A DNA stretch of 64,000 bases, taken from positions 3,898,001 to 3,962,000 of the forward strand of contig NZ_CP041614.1 of assembly GCF_007197555.1 (NCBI RefSeq), in the 5' to 3' direction. Below are positions 1 to 8,880 of the stretch, piece by piece (position 1 is the stretch's first letter; each line of letters begins with the position of its first letter). This DNA comes from Shewanella psychropiezotolerans (lineage in GTDB: Bacteria; Pseudomonadota; Gammaproteobacteria; Enterobacterales; Shewanellaceae). Both the position numbers and the translations under genes were made by a program. A model generated the notes under the pieces. That model had not been told where the DNA came from. It saw nothing but the letters and a program-made list of their open reading frames with translations, and made no database searches.

Positions 1-196
1 AGTAATGACCAAATACACCGCGGCGCTCATAGGCAAGAAGATGCTCCCTTGAAAACTCATCGCCCAAATAATCATTGGCCTGCTCGGCATTTTCTATCTG
101 TGTGGGACTCAAGGGATCCAGAAAATGTAACTCACTGGCACCGCAGACACCGCTAACGAGCAGGGCTACAGCCGCTAATTTAAAATGATGTTTCAT
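1..196 (-). CDS. Secreted protein of unknown function, 3' end beyond window
   Basis: About 65 codons are visible, read leftward off the window edge. The product begins with a clear Sec signal peptide (positively charged MKHHFK start, hydrophobic core, cleavage near VCGAS), so it should be periplasmic, or exported further. It starts 7 bases after the stop of the haem-receptor gene on the same strand, so it is probably the second gene of that operon and may take part in haem uptake. I do not recognise the mature sequence. It has no lipobox and does not look like the HmuY haemophore, a lipoprotein that accompanies HmuR in Bacteroidetes. Function is unassigned. Confidence 0.6.
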   Translation of the reverse strand, partial: MKHHFKLAAVALLVSGVCGASELHFLDPLSPTQIENAEQANDYLGDEFSREHLLAYERRGVFGHY

Positions 197-203
197 ACTT
201 CAC

Positions 204-2371
204 CTAAAATTTATAAGAGACCGAGGCGCTAAAAGTGCGGCCTGGCTGAGTGGGCTGGTAGCCTGACGTGCCAGCGACATCCTGATAGCGCACATACTCT
301 TTATCGAGTAGATTTTTAATCGACAGATTAACCTTGAAGTGAGCGTAGACTTCATATTGAGCCGCAAGATCGACAATCACCCAGCCAGCAGGTGCCGGGC
401 AATCCTGCGGGCCGGTACGAGAATCGACACAGGTGGTGACATTGGTCATCTCGGTCGCTCCATTGACCAAACCCGAAAGACGTAAATTGTCGTATTGATA
501 GTTGAGGGAAACTGAGCCCTCCAGTGGGGTCAAGGTGCGTAACTTCTCATCGGTGTCATTGTTTTTGCCATCAACCCAGCCCATTTGAAACTGGACGTCC
601 AGATTTTCAGTCAAGTTATAATCTAGGTTGAATTCGCCGCCCCAAGAACTGGCACTGTCGATGTTGACAAATTGACGTTCGAATACGCCATCACTCATGC
701 GGAGTCCAACCTCGATCCAATCGATGAAACCATCGAATTGGCTATAGTAATAACTCGCCGCTATATCCAGATCTTGCCACTGCCAGCGCATGCCCAGCTC
801 GATACTCTCGCTGGTTTCTTCATGCAAATCAGAATTCGGGATGATCTCAAACGGCGGGAAGGCAAACAGGTGAGGAATGCTGCCATAGACCTTGTCGTAA
901 GGGGCGGCGCGGTAGCCCTGTGAATAGGCAAGATAGCCACTTATATCTTCACCAGGATCATAGCTTAGCGAGATACTGGAAGAGACATTATCTGAAGTAT
1001 TGTCTTCCAGTTTAATGTTTGATATTTCAGTTTGTTCTGGTGTCAGGCTATTTCTGTCATAGCGGCTGCTGAGTAGCAGTCCCCAGTTATCACTCAGGCT
1101 AATATCATCTGAGATATACACACTGAATGAATCTGTGCTGGCATCGGCAAAAGGCTGATTTGACCAGTAGGTTTGTTTACCGTTCTCAATCTTATTACGC
1201 TCCTTGGTGCGAGAATGATTGAGGCTCTGCCCTTCTATGCCATAGAGGAAATTATGTTCCATGCCATTTAACTCAGTCCAGAGGTCCATATCGACGCTGA
1301 AGCCATAGGTGCTTTCTTTAAACGTTTCATTACTCTCGTATCTACGGTATCGCTCTTGTACGTTAAGAAATGTACGTGTGAGTAGATCGTTAACTTTATT
1401 TTCGTTTTCAGTCTCACCAGAGAAAATTTGGCCCGATAGGTTATCGAATAAGATGAAGGACTCTGGTGAGTATTGCATCTTGATCTGTTGCACCATTGAG
1501 CTTTGCTCTTCATCTCTGTTGCGCTTTTCCACATCCCAAGCACCATCAGGCTGAGGCACGGAGCCCGGCGCCCCGTGTGTCGATTTTGTCTGACTTTGCC
1601 AGTCACTATTGACGCTCAATAGCCAGTGCTGATTGCTGACAAGATTAGTATTGAAGGAGATACTGGTGCCATCGATATCGGCAGGGGATCGCGTACCGGC
1701 ATAGTTCTGTTGCTCATGGCCCTGCCATTGACTCGCACGTAACATAACTGGAATATCGAATGCTTTAGTAGCTGCGGTGACAGATAACTTTTTCTGCTCG
1801 TTAACGCCGCTGTATAAGGCTTTTAATGCCAGATAATAATCTTTATGGTAGAGGTAATCGGCCGCTTCCTTAGTCTCGACTTTCACCACCCCCCTAAGGC
1901 TCCCGAGCCGAAGAATGAGGATGCGGGTCCCTTGGCCACCTCGATAGATTTAACATCATCGAGATCGAAGTTAAATCGTCCGACACTGTCATTAATGTCA
2001 CTGGCACCATAACCATCGGCCATGCGCACACCGTCTTTTATCATCAGGATGCGATTACCTGTTATCCCTCGAATGGTGATGTTCTGAGGTGTGCCCGCAG
2101 AGCCAGTCACTGAGACGCCGGGTTCATTTCTAAACAGATCAGACAGTTCGGTGGCCACCAAATTTTCAATATCTGCTGCTGTGATCACCACGGCACTACC
2201 CGATATTTCGGTTAGAGGTTTCTCCAGACGGGTGCCTACAACCTTGATCACCTCCATCTTGTCTTTTTTGTGTTCACTATTTGTTGTAGGTTCGACCTTT
2301 GTATATGCTAAGCCACTGTATATGCTGGTAATAACGGTAATTGAAATGGGTAATAATTTCATAAACATCAT
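204..2371 (-). pseudogene. TonB-dependent haem/haemoglobin-type receptor, disrupted by a one-base frameshift
   Basis: Two adjoining frames together make one outer-membrane receptor. The upstream frame holds a signal peptide, a TonB-box-like segment (MEVIKVVGTR) and the plug domain ending GSGALGG. The downstream frame continues with VVKVETKEA and a full 22-strand-type barrel ending in the aromatic terminus SVSYKF. The break falls in a run of six Gs (sense strand) near 1890; seven Gs would restore a continuous frame of about 720 codons. The start at 2371 is preferred over the longer reading to 2398 because a Fur-like box lies at 2406-2424. Divergent neighbours encode an ExbB-like protein, DUF2149 and a CobN-like chelatase, a context known for HmuR-type haem receptors. 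The break could be real decay, phase variation or a sequencing error. Confidence 0.8.
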
Positions 2372-2405
2372 GCTGTAATTGCGAAAGGCCAGCACCATAC
2401 ACCCA

Positions 2406-2424
2406 GATAATAATGATTACCATT
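2406..2424. promoter_or_regulatory. Fur-box-like operator in the divergent haem-locus promoter region
   Basis: GATAATAATGATTACCATT matches 13 of 19 positions of the Fur consensus GATAATGATAATCATTATC. It sits between the minus-strand receptor and the plus-strand ExbB-like gene, so one site could control both directions. A weak FNR-like half site (TTGAT) follows at about 2457. Iron control fits the haem-uptake content; binding is inferred. Confidence 0.55.
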
Positions 2425-2547
2425 TAGATTACAAAGAAACATGCGTTAATATGATGTTGATCACGTTAACGCGAATGAGATCGATAAGCGTTTGCATTGA
2501 TATTGTATGTCTATATTATTCCTGATTTTTTACAGGAACCACAAATC

Positions 2548-3075
2548 ATGAACATCGCCTTACTCGAAGGGCTACTCGCTAACCTGTCTGAATATTTGAT
2601 GACACCGGTACTTATTTGTATCGTCTTATTATTGATCTATGCCATCTATGCCATAGGACGATTCGCAGGCTTGTTCTATGTCAGACGTAAGAATGCTCAG
2701 GGATATAGGCAGACGATTCAGATTAAAGAGCGAAAATGGTATTCGGGTTATCCCATACATAACTATTTCGTTAATAATCCAAATGCCTGTGAAGATGAAC
2801 TAGAAATCTTCGCCCTTAAGAAGCTTGAAAATTTACGTGTCGTCACTCGAGTCGCACCCATGCTGGGACTCATCGCCACCATGATTCCCATGGGACCGGC
2901 ACTCAAGGCCCTTGCCGATGGTAATATTCAAGGGATCAGCGAAAGTCTTATCATCGCCTTCGCCTCGGTGATCTGGGGTCTGGTCATCGCCACCCTCACC
3001 TTCTGGCCTGCATCGGTAAAGAAACGTTGGTTCGCCGCCGAGCTGATTAATATCCGCAAGCTAAGGGGAGCGTGA
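2548..3075 (+). CDS. MotA/TolQ/ExbB-family proton channel protein (HmuU-like)
   Basis: A 175-residue inner-membrane protein with one N-terminal transmembrane segment (about residues 15-37) and two later ones. The loop motif VAPMLGLIATMIPMGPAL is the family signature. The ATG at 2548 is chosen over the upstream start at 2497 because CAGGA lies just before it and the extra 17 residues look like leader. The family uses proton flow to energise TonB- or Tol-type machines. The next gene overlaps by four bases and encodes a DUF2149 protein, replacing the usual ExbD. The pair matches hmuU-hmuV of hmu haem loci, and probably works with the CobN-like protein or the haem receptor. I infer a dedicated motor; the general ExbBD system could also serve the receptor. 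Confidence 0.8.
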   Translation: MNIALLEGLLANLSEYLMTPVLICIVLLLIYAIYAIGRFAGLFYVRRKNAQGYRQTIQIKERKWYSGYPIHNYFVNNPNACEDELEIFALKKLENLRVVTRVAPMLGLIATMIPMGPALKALADGNIQGISESLIIAFASVIWGLVIATLTFWPASVKKRWFAAELINIRKLRGA

Positions 3076-3434
3076 AAGTGCGTTTCTTAGATGAAGACGA
3101 AGAGCTCAACCCTATCCTGTCCAGCGTCAACCTGATCGATGTTTTTCTGGTGCTGATCGCCGCCTTGCTGATTGCCATCGCACAGAACCCGTTGAACACA
3201 TTTTCCGCAGAAAATGTCACTGTGGTGAAGAACGCCGGCAAACCCAACATGGAGATCATCGTCAAGGAAGGTAAGGAGATCAAACAGTACAAATCATCGG
3301 GCAATATTGGCAGCGGTCAAGGTGCCCGTGCCGGCATCGCCTATAAGATGGCCGACGGCTCGATGATCTATGTCCCCGAAGACGGCACCAGTTCCACCTC
3401 AGATAAGCAAACTGTCACAAATAACAAGCTATAA
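3072..3434 (+). CDS. DUF2149 family single-pass membrane protein (HmuV-like, ExbD/TolR-like topology)
   Basis: A 120-residue protein starting with GTG inside the stop of the preceding gene (translational coupling). It opens with an acidic cytoplasmic stretch (FLDEDEELNPILSSVNLIDV), then a single transmembrane helix at about residues 22-40, then a periplasmic tail. That is the topology of ExbD/TolR, whose conserved Asp lies at the start of the helix; here the Asp of LIDVFLV sits in that position. DUF2149 genes accompany ExbB-like and CobN-like genes in hmu haem loci. The likely role is stator partner of the ExbB-like protein upstream; the family function is not established. The next gene starts 16 bases downstream. 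Confidence 0.75.
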   Translation: MKVRFLDEDEELNPILSSVNLIDVFLVLIAALLIAIAQNPLNTFSAENVTVVKNAGKPNMEIIVKEGKEIKQYKSSGNIGSGQGARAGIAYKMADGSMIYVPEDGTSSTSDKQTVTNNKL

Positions 3435-3450
3435 AGCGAGCGATAACTTC

Positions 3451-6400
3451 ATGTTTCTACGCGTATTAATCCTGATATTCATGTGTTTTCCCGGCCTTGC
3501 CCAGGCAGACACATCAGCAGACACCCAAACCGGTGCCAAACGAGTGCTCATGGTGATGTCGAATTATAATTCGGCGCCCAAGAAGGCACTGTTAACCAAA
3601 CTGGCAAAAGAACAGCCATTCGAACTCATTCAACTCGTCACCAAGGGCAAGTCAGATGAAGAGATAGCCGAGCAATGGCGCAGCGCCGATCTGGTGATGC
3701 TAGATGGCATCAATCCAGCGTTGTCTGAGTATATGTTCGAGAAGTTCGAAGCCATACCCAAACAATTTCCCAAGTTGAAAATTGTCTCTCTGGGCGATCT
3801 CGAGGGTGAGACATTCAATCAGAACCTTGCCGATGAACAGAGTCAGCGACTAGCAGATTACTTTCGTCATGCCGGTGGCAGAAACTACAAAAACCTGATG
3901 ATTTATATCGCCAGCGATGTGTTAAATATCAGCAAGATAAAGGCTGATAAACCTGCCATCACCCCTGTGACGGGCCTGTATCATCCCCAATATCCTGACT
4001 TGTTAACCGATGAGGAGCAGGCATTCTTCACCTGGCTTGCCCCCACAGAGCAACAAGCCGTTATCGCCATAGGCATTCACCGCTCTGCTATCGATTATGA
4101 ACAGCAAGAGGTCATCGATGCCATGATCAACGGCATAGAAGCTGAAGGCCAACGGGCCTTCGCCTTCTTCTACGACGATAAGGAGACCAAGCTAAAATAC
4201 ACGGACTTGTTGACAGATAACAATGGGAAAGTACGCGCTAACTTGATGATCAACTATCGCTCACTGCATTATGTTAAGAAACGCCGCGATGAATTTGAGA
4301 AGTTAGGCATCCCGGTGATACATGCACTCAACTATGTTGACGGTGACAGCGAGCAGTTTTCACAGGCTCAATCGGGTATATCACCGGGTTTAACCCCATT
4401 TTTTCTGGTTATGCCCGAAGACACCGGCAGTATCGATCCTGTCATCATAACCGCCAATAACAAGGGCAATAAACAAGTGATGCCGGCGCAGATGGACGCG
4501 CTTATCCAGCGCGCCGTCAAGCATGCCAAACTCGCCATCACGGCCAATAAAGACAAGCGAGTGGCCGCGTTTATCTGGAACTATCCTCCCGGAGAGAAGA
4601 ACATAGGTGCCGCATTTCTTGACGTTCCCGCATCACTCGAGGTAATAGCCGAGGCGATGAGACAAGACGGTTATAACGTCAACCCAAAACCTGCCAAGGA
4701 GATCATCGAGGCGGCAGGCAAGCTACTGCGTCCCTACTATCGCAACGAAGACGCCAGTGGTTTACTGGATGAAGACCTGGCCGACCTATTGCCCCTTGCC
4801 GATTATGAAGCTTGGTTCGCAGACTTATCTGAATCGGTACAAAAAGGCATCAACGACCGCTGGGGACTGGCCAAAGACAGCCCCATGCTTACCACTAAAA
4901 ATGGTGAACTGGCCTTCATCATTCCGCGAATGAACCTAGGTAATCTAATCGTACTGCCACAGGGTGGGCGCAGCAACGACATAAGTGAACACTCTTCCCT
5001 GTATCACGACATGAAGACGCCGATAAACCACGGATATCTGGCTATCTATCTCTACGCCAAGCAGATATTCAATGCCGATGCCATCATCCACTTAGGGACT
5101 CATGGCTCACAGGAGTGGCTATTGGGTAAGGAACGTGGCCTGTCAGTGGATGACTCCCCCAACCTGGCCGTGGGTAATGTGCCAGTATTTTACCCTTACA
5201 TCATAGATAATGTCGGTGAGGCCATGCAGGCAAAACGCCGTGGTCGGGCAACCACCATCAGCCACCTGACACCTGGTTTTGCCAAGGCTGGCCTGTATGC
5301 CGATATCGCTAAACTCAACGATCTGCTATCGAATTATCGTCTGTTAGATGAAGGACAAACGAGAGAGAATACCAAGGCCAGAATCACCAAGAAAGTCGAA
5401 GCGCTCAATCTGTTAAAGGATATGGCCATGGACAGGGAAGAATTTGACCGTGACTTCGACCAGAACCTGACCCGACTCCAAGATCAGCTCACTGAGATGG
5501 CCGAGCAGGCTCAGCCGCTTGGGGTGCATACCTTCGGCTTACTACCAAAAGAGCAGCACTTGTATAGCACCATGCTGCAGATGTTGGGCGATGATTTCAC
5601 CAAGGCGGCCAAAGCCTACGAAAAAGACCACGGCCTGACGCTGCCCGCTGATGAGCAAAAAGACAGGCTAAACGTGACTCATCTAGAAGCCTTAGCTGGT
5701 TTTCAACTGCTACAGGCATACATTCAGGGACAACAACTCGAAGGCTTAAGCGATGAGTTGAACGTCTGGCTCACCACGGCGCAACAATATTGGGATAATT
5801 TTGCCAAGATTGCCGAAACAGAAAACCTGCTGGCCGCTATGTCGGCCAAGTATATTCCCGTGTCATATGGCGGCGATCCTATACGTAGCCCGGAATCTGT
5901 GCCTACCGGACGCAATCTTATCGGTTTCAATCCGGCTAAATTACCATCGAAAGAAGCCTATGAGGCTGGCGTGTTCTTATTAGAGCAGACAGTGGCTGAT
6001 TACCGAGAAAAGCATGGTAAATACCCGCAGAAACTGGCCTTCTCTCTCTGGTCCCTTGAAACCATGCGTCATCATGGCGCATTAGAGACGCAGATCCTCC
6101 ATGCCCTCGGCATCAGGCCCAAATGGGATGAGCAAGATGATGTCATAGGTATAGAGGTCATTCCCATGAGTGAGCTCAAGCGCCCGCGGATCGATGTGGT
6201 GGTATCGGCGACAGGCCTCTATCGTGACGCTTTTCCCAATGTCATGTTATGGATGGCCGACGCCATCGACACCATAGCCAAGATGAAGGAGGACAATAAC
6301 TTCGCCTATCGTCACTCACAAGCACTGAAACAACAGCTTGAGGATCAGGGCAAGACGCACGAGGAAGCGGATTATCTCTCCAGTATCCGAATCTTCTCTA

Positions 6401-7410
6401 ACGATTCGGGCAACTACGGCACGGGACTAGCGGATCAGACCTTGGATTCAGGCAGCTGGGAAACCGATGATGCCATGAGCGAGCGTTACCTTAAACGTAT
6501 GGGCTATGCCTACGGCAAGGATGAGAGCCGCTGGAGCGAAAAAATAGAGGACGTGGATCTCTATGGCAAGGTGTTATCCGGTACCGACGCGGTAATATTC
6601 TCCCGCTCGACCAACCTCTATGCCCTGTTGACCAATGACGACCCTTTCCAGTATTTCGGCGGCATGGGTCAGGCTATCCGTAAACTCGACGGCAAAACAC
6701 CTGAAATGTACGTGAGTAACTTACGCCGTAAGGATAGAATCAAGACCCAGACCATGGCCAGCTTCCTCAACAACGAGATGCGCGGCCGTTACCTGCATCC
6801 TCGCTGGATCCAAGCCATGCAGGAGTCAGGTTATGCTGGCGCTACCACCATACTGGATCGTATCAACAGCCTCTGGGGTTGGGAGGTGATGACCCCTGAG
6901 CTGGTGCGGGACGATCATTGGCAGTCGATATTCGAGGTCTACGTCGAAGACAAGTACCAGCTGGATATGCAGGCCTTCTTCGAGGAAAATAATGCCCACG
7001 CTCTGGCGCAAATGTTGGAGCGCATGCTGGAAGCCAATCGCAAGGACTACTGGAAGGCCGATGAGGCGACGCTGAAGAAGATGCTGGAAACCTATATCAG
7101 TCTCGCTAATCGCTTCGATGTCGTCACCGACAACGATAAGTTTACCGAATTTGTCGAGACACAAGGCGCAGGCTTTGGCCTAGCGCCACTGGCACCAGCC
7201 ATGGCGGTGCCGCCAGCACAGACTAATCCGTCCAAGGCTAAACAAGAAGTCAGCGGGCAGAAACTGGAGCAGGTGCAAAAACCTAGTGAGCAAGAAGAGG
7301 ATAACTACTGGTATCTGCTGCCCTTATTCGTCTTGCTGTTTATCTTCTTCGCCGGCGCGGCCAGGCCCCTGTTGGCGAGAGAGCCTCAGCGGAGTAAAGA
7401 GCCTGTGTAA
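3451..7410 (+). CDS. Membrane-anchored CobN-like chelatase (HmuS-type, candidate haem dechelatase)
   Basis: A 1319-residue protein related to CobN/BchH, the large subunit of cobalt and magnesium chelatases. Core motifs are visible, including HLGTHGSQEWLLGK and SNDSGNYGTGL. Unlike cytoplasmic CobN of cobalamin synthesis, it begins with a Sec signal peptide (MFLRVLILIFMCFPGLAQA) and ends with one transmembrane helix (about residues 1285-1305) and a short basic tail, so the bulk should face the periplasm. The start at 3451 is chosen because it puts the signal peptide at the N terminus. No chlD/chlI or cobS/cobT partner genes are present. Linkage to a TonB haem receptor, an ExbB-like gene and DUF2149 is the hmu arrangement, where HmuS is proposed to remove iron from haem. 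The reaction here is inferred. Confidence 0.85.
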   Translation: MFLRVLILIFMCFPGLAQADTSADTQTGAKRVLMVMSNYNSAPKKALLTKLAKEQPFELIQLVTKGKSDEEIAEQWRSADLVMLDGINPALSEYMFEKFEAIPKQFPKLKIVSLGDLEGETFNQNLADEQSQRLADYFRHAGGRNYKNLMIYIASDVLNISKIKADKPAITPVTGLYHPQYPDLLTDEEQAFFTWLAPTEQQAVIAIGIHRSAIDYEQQEVIDAMINGIEAEGQRAFAFFYDDKETKLKYTDLLTDNNGKVRANLMINYRSLHYVKKRRDEFEKLGIPVIHALNYVDGDSEQFSQAQSGISPGLTPFFLVMPEDTGSIDPVIITANNKGNKQVMPAQMDALIQRAVKHAKLAITANKDKRVAAFIWNYPPGEKNIGAAFLDVPASLEVIAEAMRQDGYNVNPKPAKEIIEAAGKLLRPYYRNEDASGLLDEDLADLLPLADYEAWFADLSESVQKGINDRWGLAKDSPMLTTKNGELAFIIPRMNLGNLIVLPQGGRSNDISEHSSLYHDMKTPINHGYLAIYLYAKQIFNADAIIHLGTHGSQEWLLGKERGLSVDDSPNLAVGNVPVFYPYIIDNVGEAMQAKRRGRATTISHLTPGFAKAGLYADIAKLNDLLSNYRLLDEGQTRENTKARITKKVEALNLLKDMAMDREEFDRDFDQNLTRLQDQLTEMAEQAQPLGVHTFGLLPKEQHLYSTMLQMLGDDFTKAAKAYEKDHGLTLPADEQKDRLNVTHLEALAGFQLLQAYIQGQQLEGLSDELNVWLTTAQQYWDNFAKIAETENLLAAMSAKYIPVSYGGDPIRSPESVPTGRNLIGFNPAKLPSKEAYEAGVFLLEQTVADYREKHGKYPQKLAFSLWSLETMRHHGALETQILHALGIRPKWDEQDDVIGIEVIPMSELKRPRIDVVVSATGLYRDAFPNVMLWMADAIDTIAKMKEDNNFAYRHSQALKQQLEDQGKTHEEADYLSSIRIFSNDSGNYGTGLADQTLDSGSWETDDAMSERYLKRMGYAYGKDESRWSEKIEDVDLYGKVLSGTDAVIFSRSTNLYALLTNDDPFQYFGGMGQAIRKLDGKTPEMYVSNLRRKDRIKTQTMASFLNNEMRGRYLHPRWIQAMQESGYAGATTILDRINSLWGWEVMTPELVRDDHWQSIFEVYVEDKYQLDMQAFFEENNAHALAQMLERMLEANRKDYWKADEATLKKMLETYISLANRFDVVTDNDKFTEFVETQGAGFGLAPLAPAMAVPPAQTNPSKAKQEVSGQKLEQVQKPSEQEEDNYWYLLPLFVLLFIFFAGAARPLLAREPQRSKEPV

Positions 7411-7481
7411 ATGAAGAAGCTCAACGAGTAAAAGGCCTCAGCCTAGCTGACACCATAAACGAGTAGTTTAACAATAGATAA

Positions 7482-7516
7482 AAAAACGGCAGTGCGCATT
7501 AGCGCCCTGCCGTTTT
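7482..7516. terminator. Bidirectional intrinsic terminator
   Basis: A hairpin with arms AAAAACGGCAG and CTGCCGTTTTT, extended by GCGC pairing, with A and T tracts on the two sides. It can end both the plus-strand chelatase transcript and the convergent gene at 7535-8572. Confidence 0.85.
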
Positions 7517-7534
7517 TCATTGAACATATCATTG

Positions 7535-8572
7535 CTAGGCGAGTTCAGCCTCAATCTCAGCCTTGGCGACTCCATGCCACTGAAAATGGTTATTGGCTTT
7601 CTTGCTGACTATGCCCTCATCAAACAGCCTCTTGAAAATCTCATCCACCTCGTCATTGGAGAAATTTAAGTACTTGCTCACCGCCCGTTTACTGCAATTC
7701 ACCCGATTCAGACTTAATGCCTGCAGCACCTGTTCATAGGGCGTTTTCTCGGCTTCATTCACAATGTCAGCATCGTCAAAATGTGACAGTAACTCGGGTG
7801 ATTTACTCTCTGCCGGGCTAAATCCCTCTATGGTCAGTGGCTTCATGTTGTGGAACTGATGGCGAAAACGATTCTCCTCGCCGATGAGGCCGACGAAGAA
7901 GGCGGCGAAGAAATCTAACAGTACCGAGAGAAAGACCACCAGGCCGAGTTGAGCCGTGCTAGCCTGAATGTTCAAGAAGCTGGCTAAACTGTCGATCAAG
8001 CCTATGACAGAACCCTGACTGACTACAGGCAAGTTATCTCGCTCCATCGCCAGGGCTTGTTGCTCCTGTCTCAGCTTATTATTCTCTTTCTGAATGCGGG
8101 TCACCCCTGTGGCTATACGCTCCATCTGAATGTATTTCTCGGCGGCAACGTTATTGAGCTGGATCTGTTCATCGATAGACTGGATCTGCATGTTGTAAGC
8201 GTTCACCTTGCTCTGCTGCACATTCACATGTTCCTGTGCCTTATTGGTGGCACTGTTAATACCGCCCACTGAGCCACCGATAGAGATGGCGGCCAGCACC
8301 ATGTAGAAAACCAACGCAGATAACATGCCCGGATAGTTACGTCTCGCATGTCGCTCACCCACCTCATACCAGGCAAAAAATTTACCCAGTTCAAAAATCA
8401 CCGCCAGGCCGCCAAACAATAACTGCATAACTGGATCGTCATCGATGGACAGAAACAGCAATAAGGAGAATACGATGGAGGCTAAGATGGAAGCGCCAGT
8501 GAAGCTGTAGACGCTCCACATGGCAAACTTACCTTTCGGGAAACGCAGGGCTATATCTTGGTTGTAAAACAT
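7535..8572 (-). CDS. Membrane protein with coiled coil and C-terminal winged-helix-like domain, function unknown
   Basis: 345 residues. Transmembrane segments appear at about residues 18-42, 50-70, 82-106 and 205-230. Between the third and fourth lies a long charged stretch (about 108-180) rich in heptad-like Gln, Glu and Leu, a predicted coiled coil. The last 80 residues (from about EKTPYEQVLQAL) look like a small winged helix: a helix, a CSKRAVSKYLNFSNDEVD recognition-like segment and a short beta hairpin (IVSKKANNHFQW). With the N terminus cytoplasmic, four passes leave the coiled coil periplasmic and the C-terminal domain cytoplasmic. I recognise no named family. It is transcribed convergently to the haem locus and shares its terminator, so a functional link is not implied. 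Confidence 0.7.
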   Translation of the reverse strand: MFYNQDIALRFPKGKFAMWSVYSFTGASILASIVFSLLLFLSIDDDPVMQLLFGGLAVIFELGKFFAWYEVGERHARRNYPGMLSALVFYMVLAAISIGGSVGGINSATNKAQEHVNVQQSKVNAYNMQIQSIDEQIQLNNVAAEKYIQMERIATGVTRIQKENNKLRQEQQALAMERDNLPVVSQGSVIGLIDSLASFLNIQASTAQLGLVVFLSVLLDFFAAFFVGLIGEENRFRHQFHNMKPLTIEGFSPAESKSPELLSHFDDADIVNEAEKTPYEQVLQALSLNRVNCSKRAVSKYLNFSNDEVDEIFKRLFDEGIVSKKANNHFQWHGVAKAEIEAELA

Positions 8573-8880
8573 ATCTGACTTCTATGTCGGCGAGCTGGTG
8601 CTCTTGGTCTGCAGCTTGGCAGCGCAGACAGAAAAATGGAGCGTCAGCATACATGAAAACCTAGCCTTTTCCTTATAAAGCACGGCTTAACCGCTCTTGT
8701 TGAAGCTTTTTCAATCACTGCTAAAAAACCTGCTTAAAGCGTATTCACCTATGTGTATCGGGTATTGATACTATGTAAGCATTTGGTTAAGTAAGACATA
8801 AGAACGGCCTGCATCGAATATCGATATCAGGCCGTATATTGACTCATCACTTATGATTTATCGCCTCATAACAGCTGAGG
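8573..8880. other. Gene-less stretch between two minus-strand units
   Basis: No open frame or RNA gene was recognised. It holds the promoter region of the coiled-coil membrane protein at its left end and the hairpin at 8804-8835 downstream of the export operon. Confidence 0.5.
8804..8835 (-). terminator. Hairpin downstream of the MacB-type export operon
   Basis: Arms ACGGCCTG and CAGGCCGT surround a loop that is itself partly palindromic (ATCGAATATCGAT). It lies 45 bases past the permease stop in the direction of transcription. No strong T tract follows, so it may be a weak or Rho-assisted terminator. Confidence 0.45.

Noticed and set aside
2457..2470. FNR box in the haem-locus promoter
   Set aside because: Only one half site (TTGAT) matches; the other half is poor.
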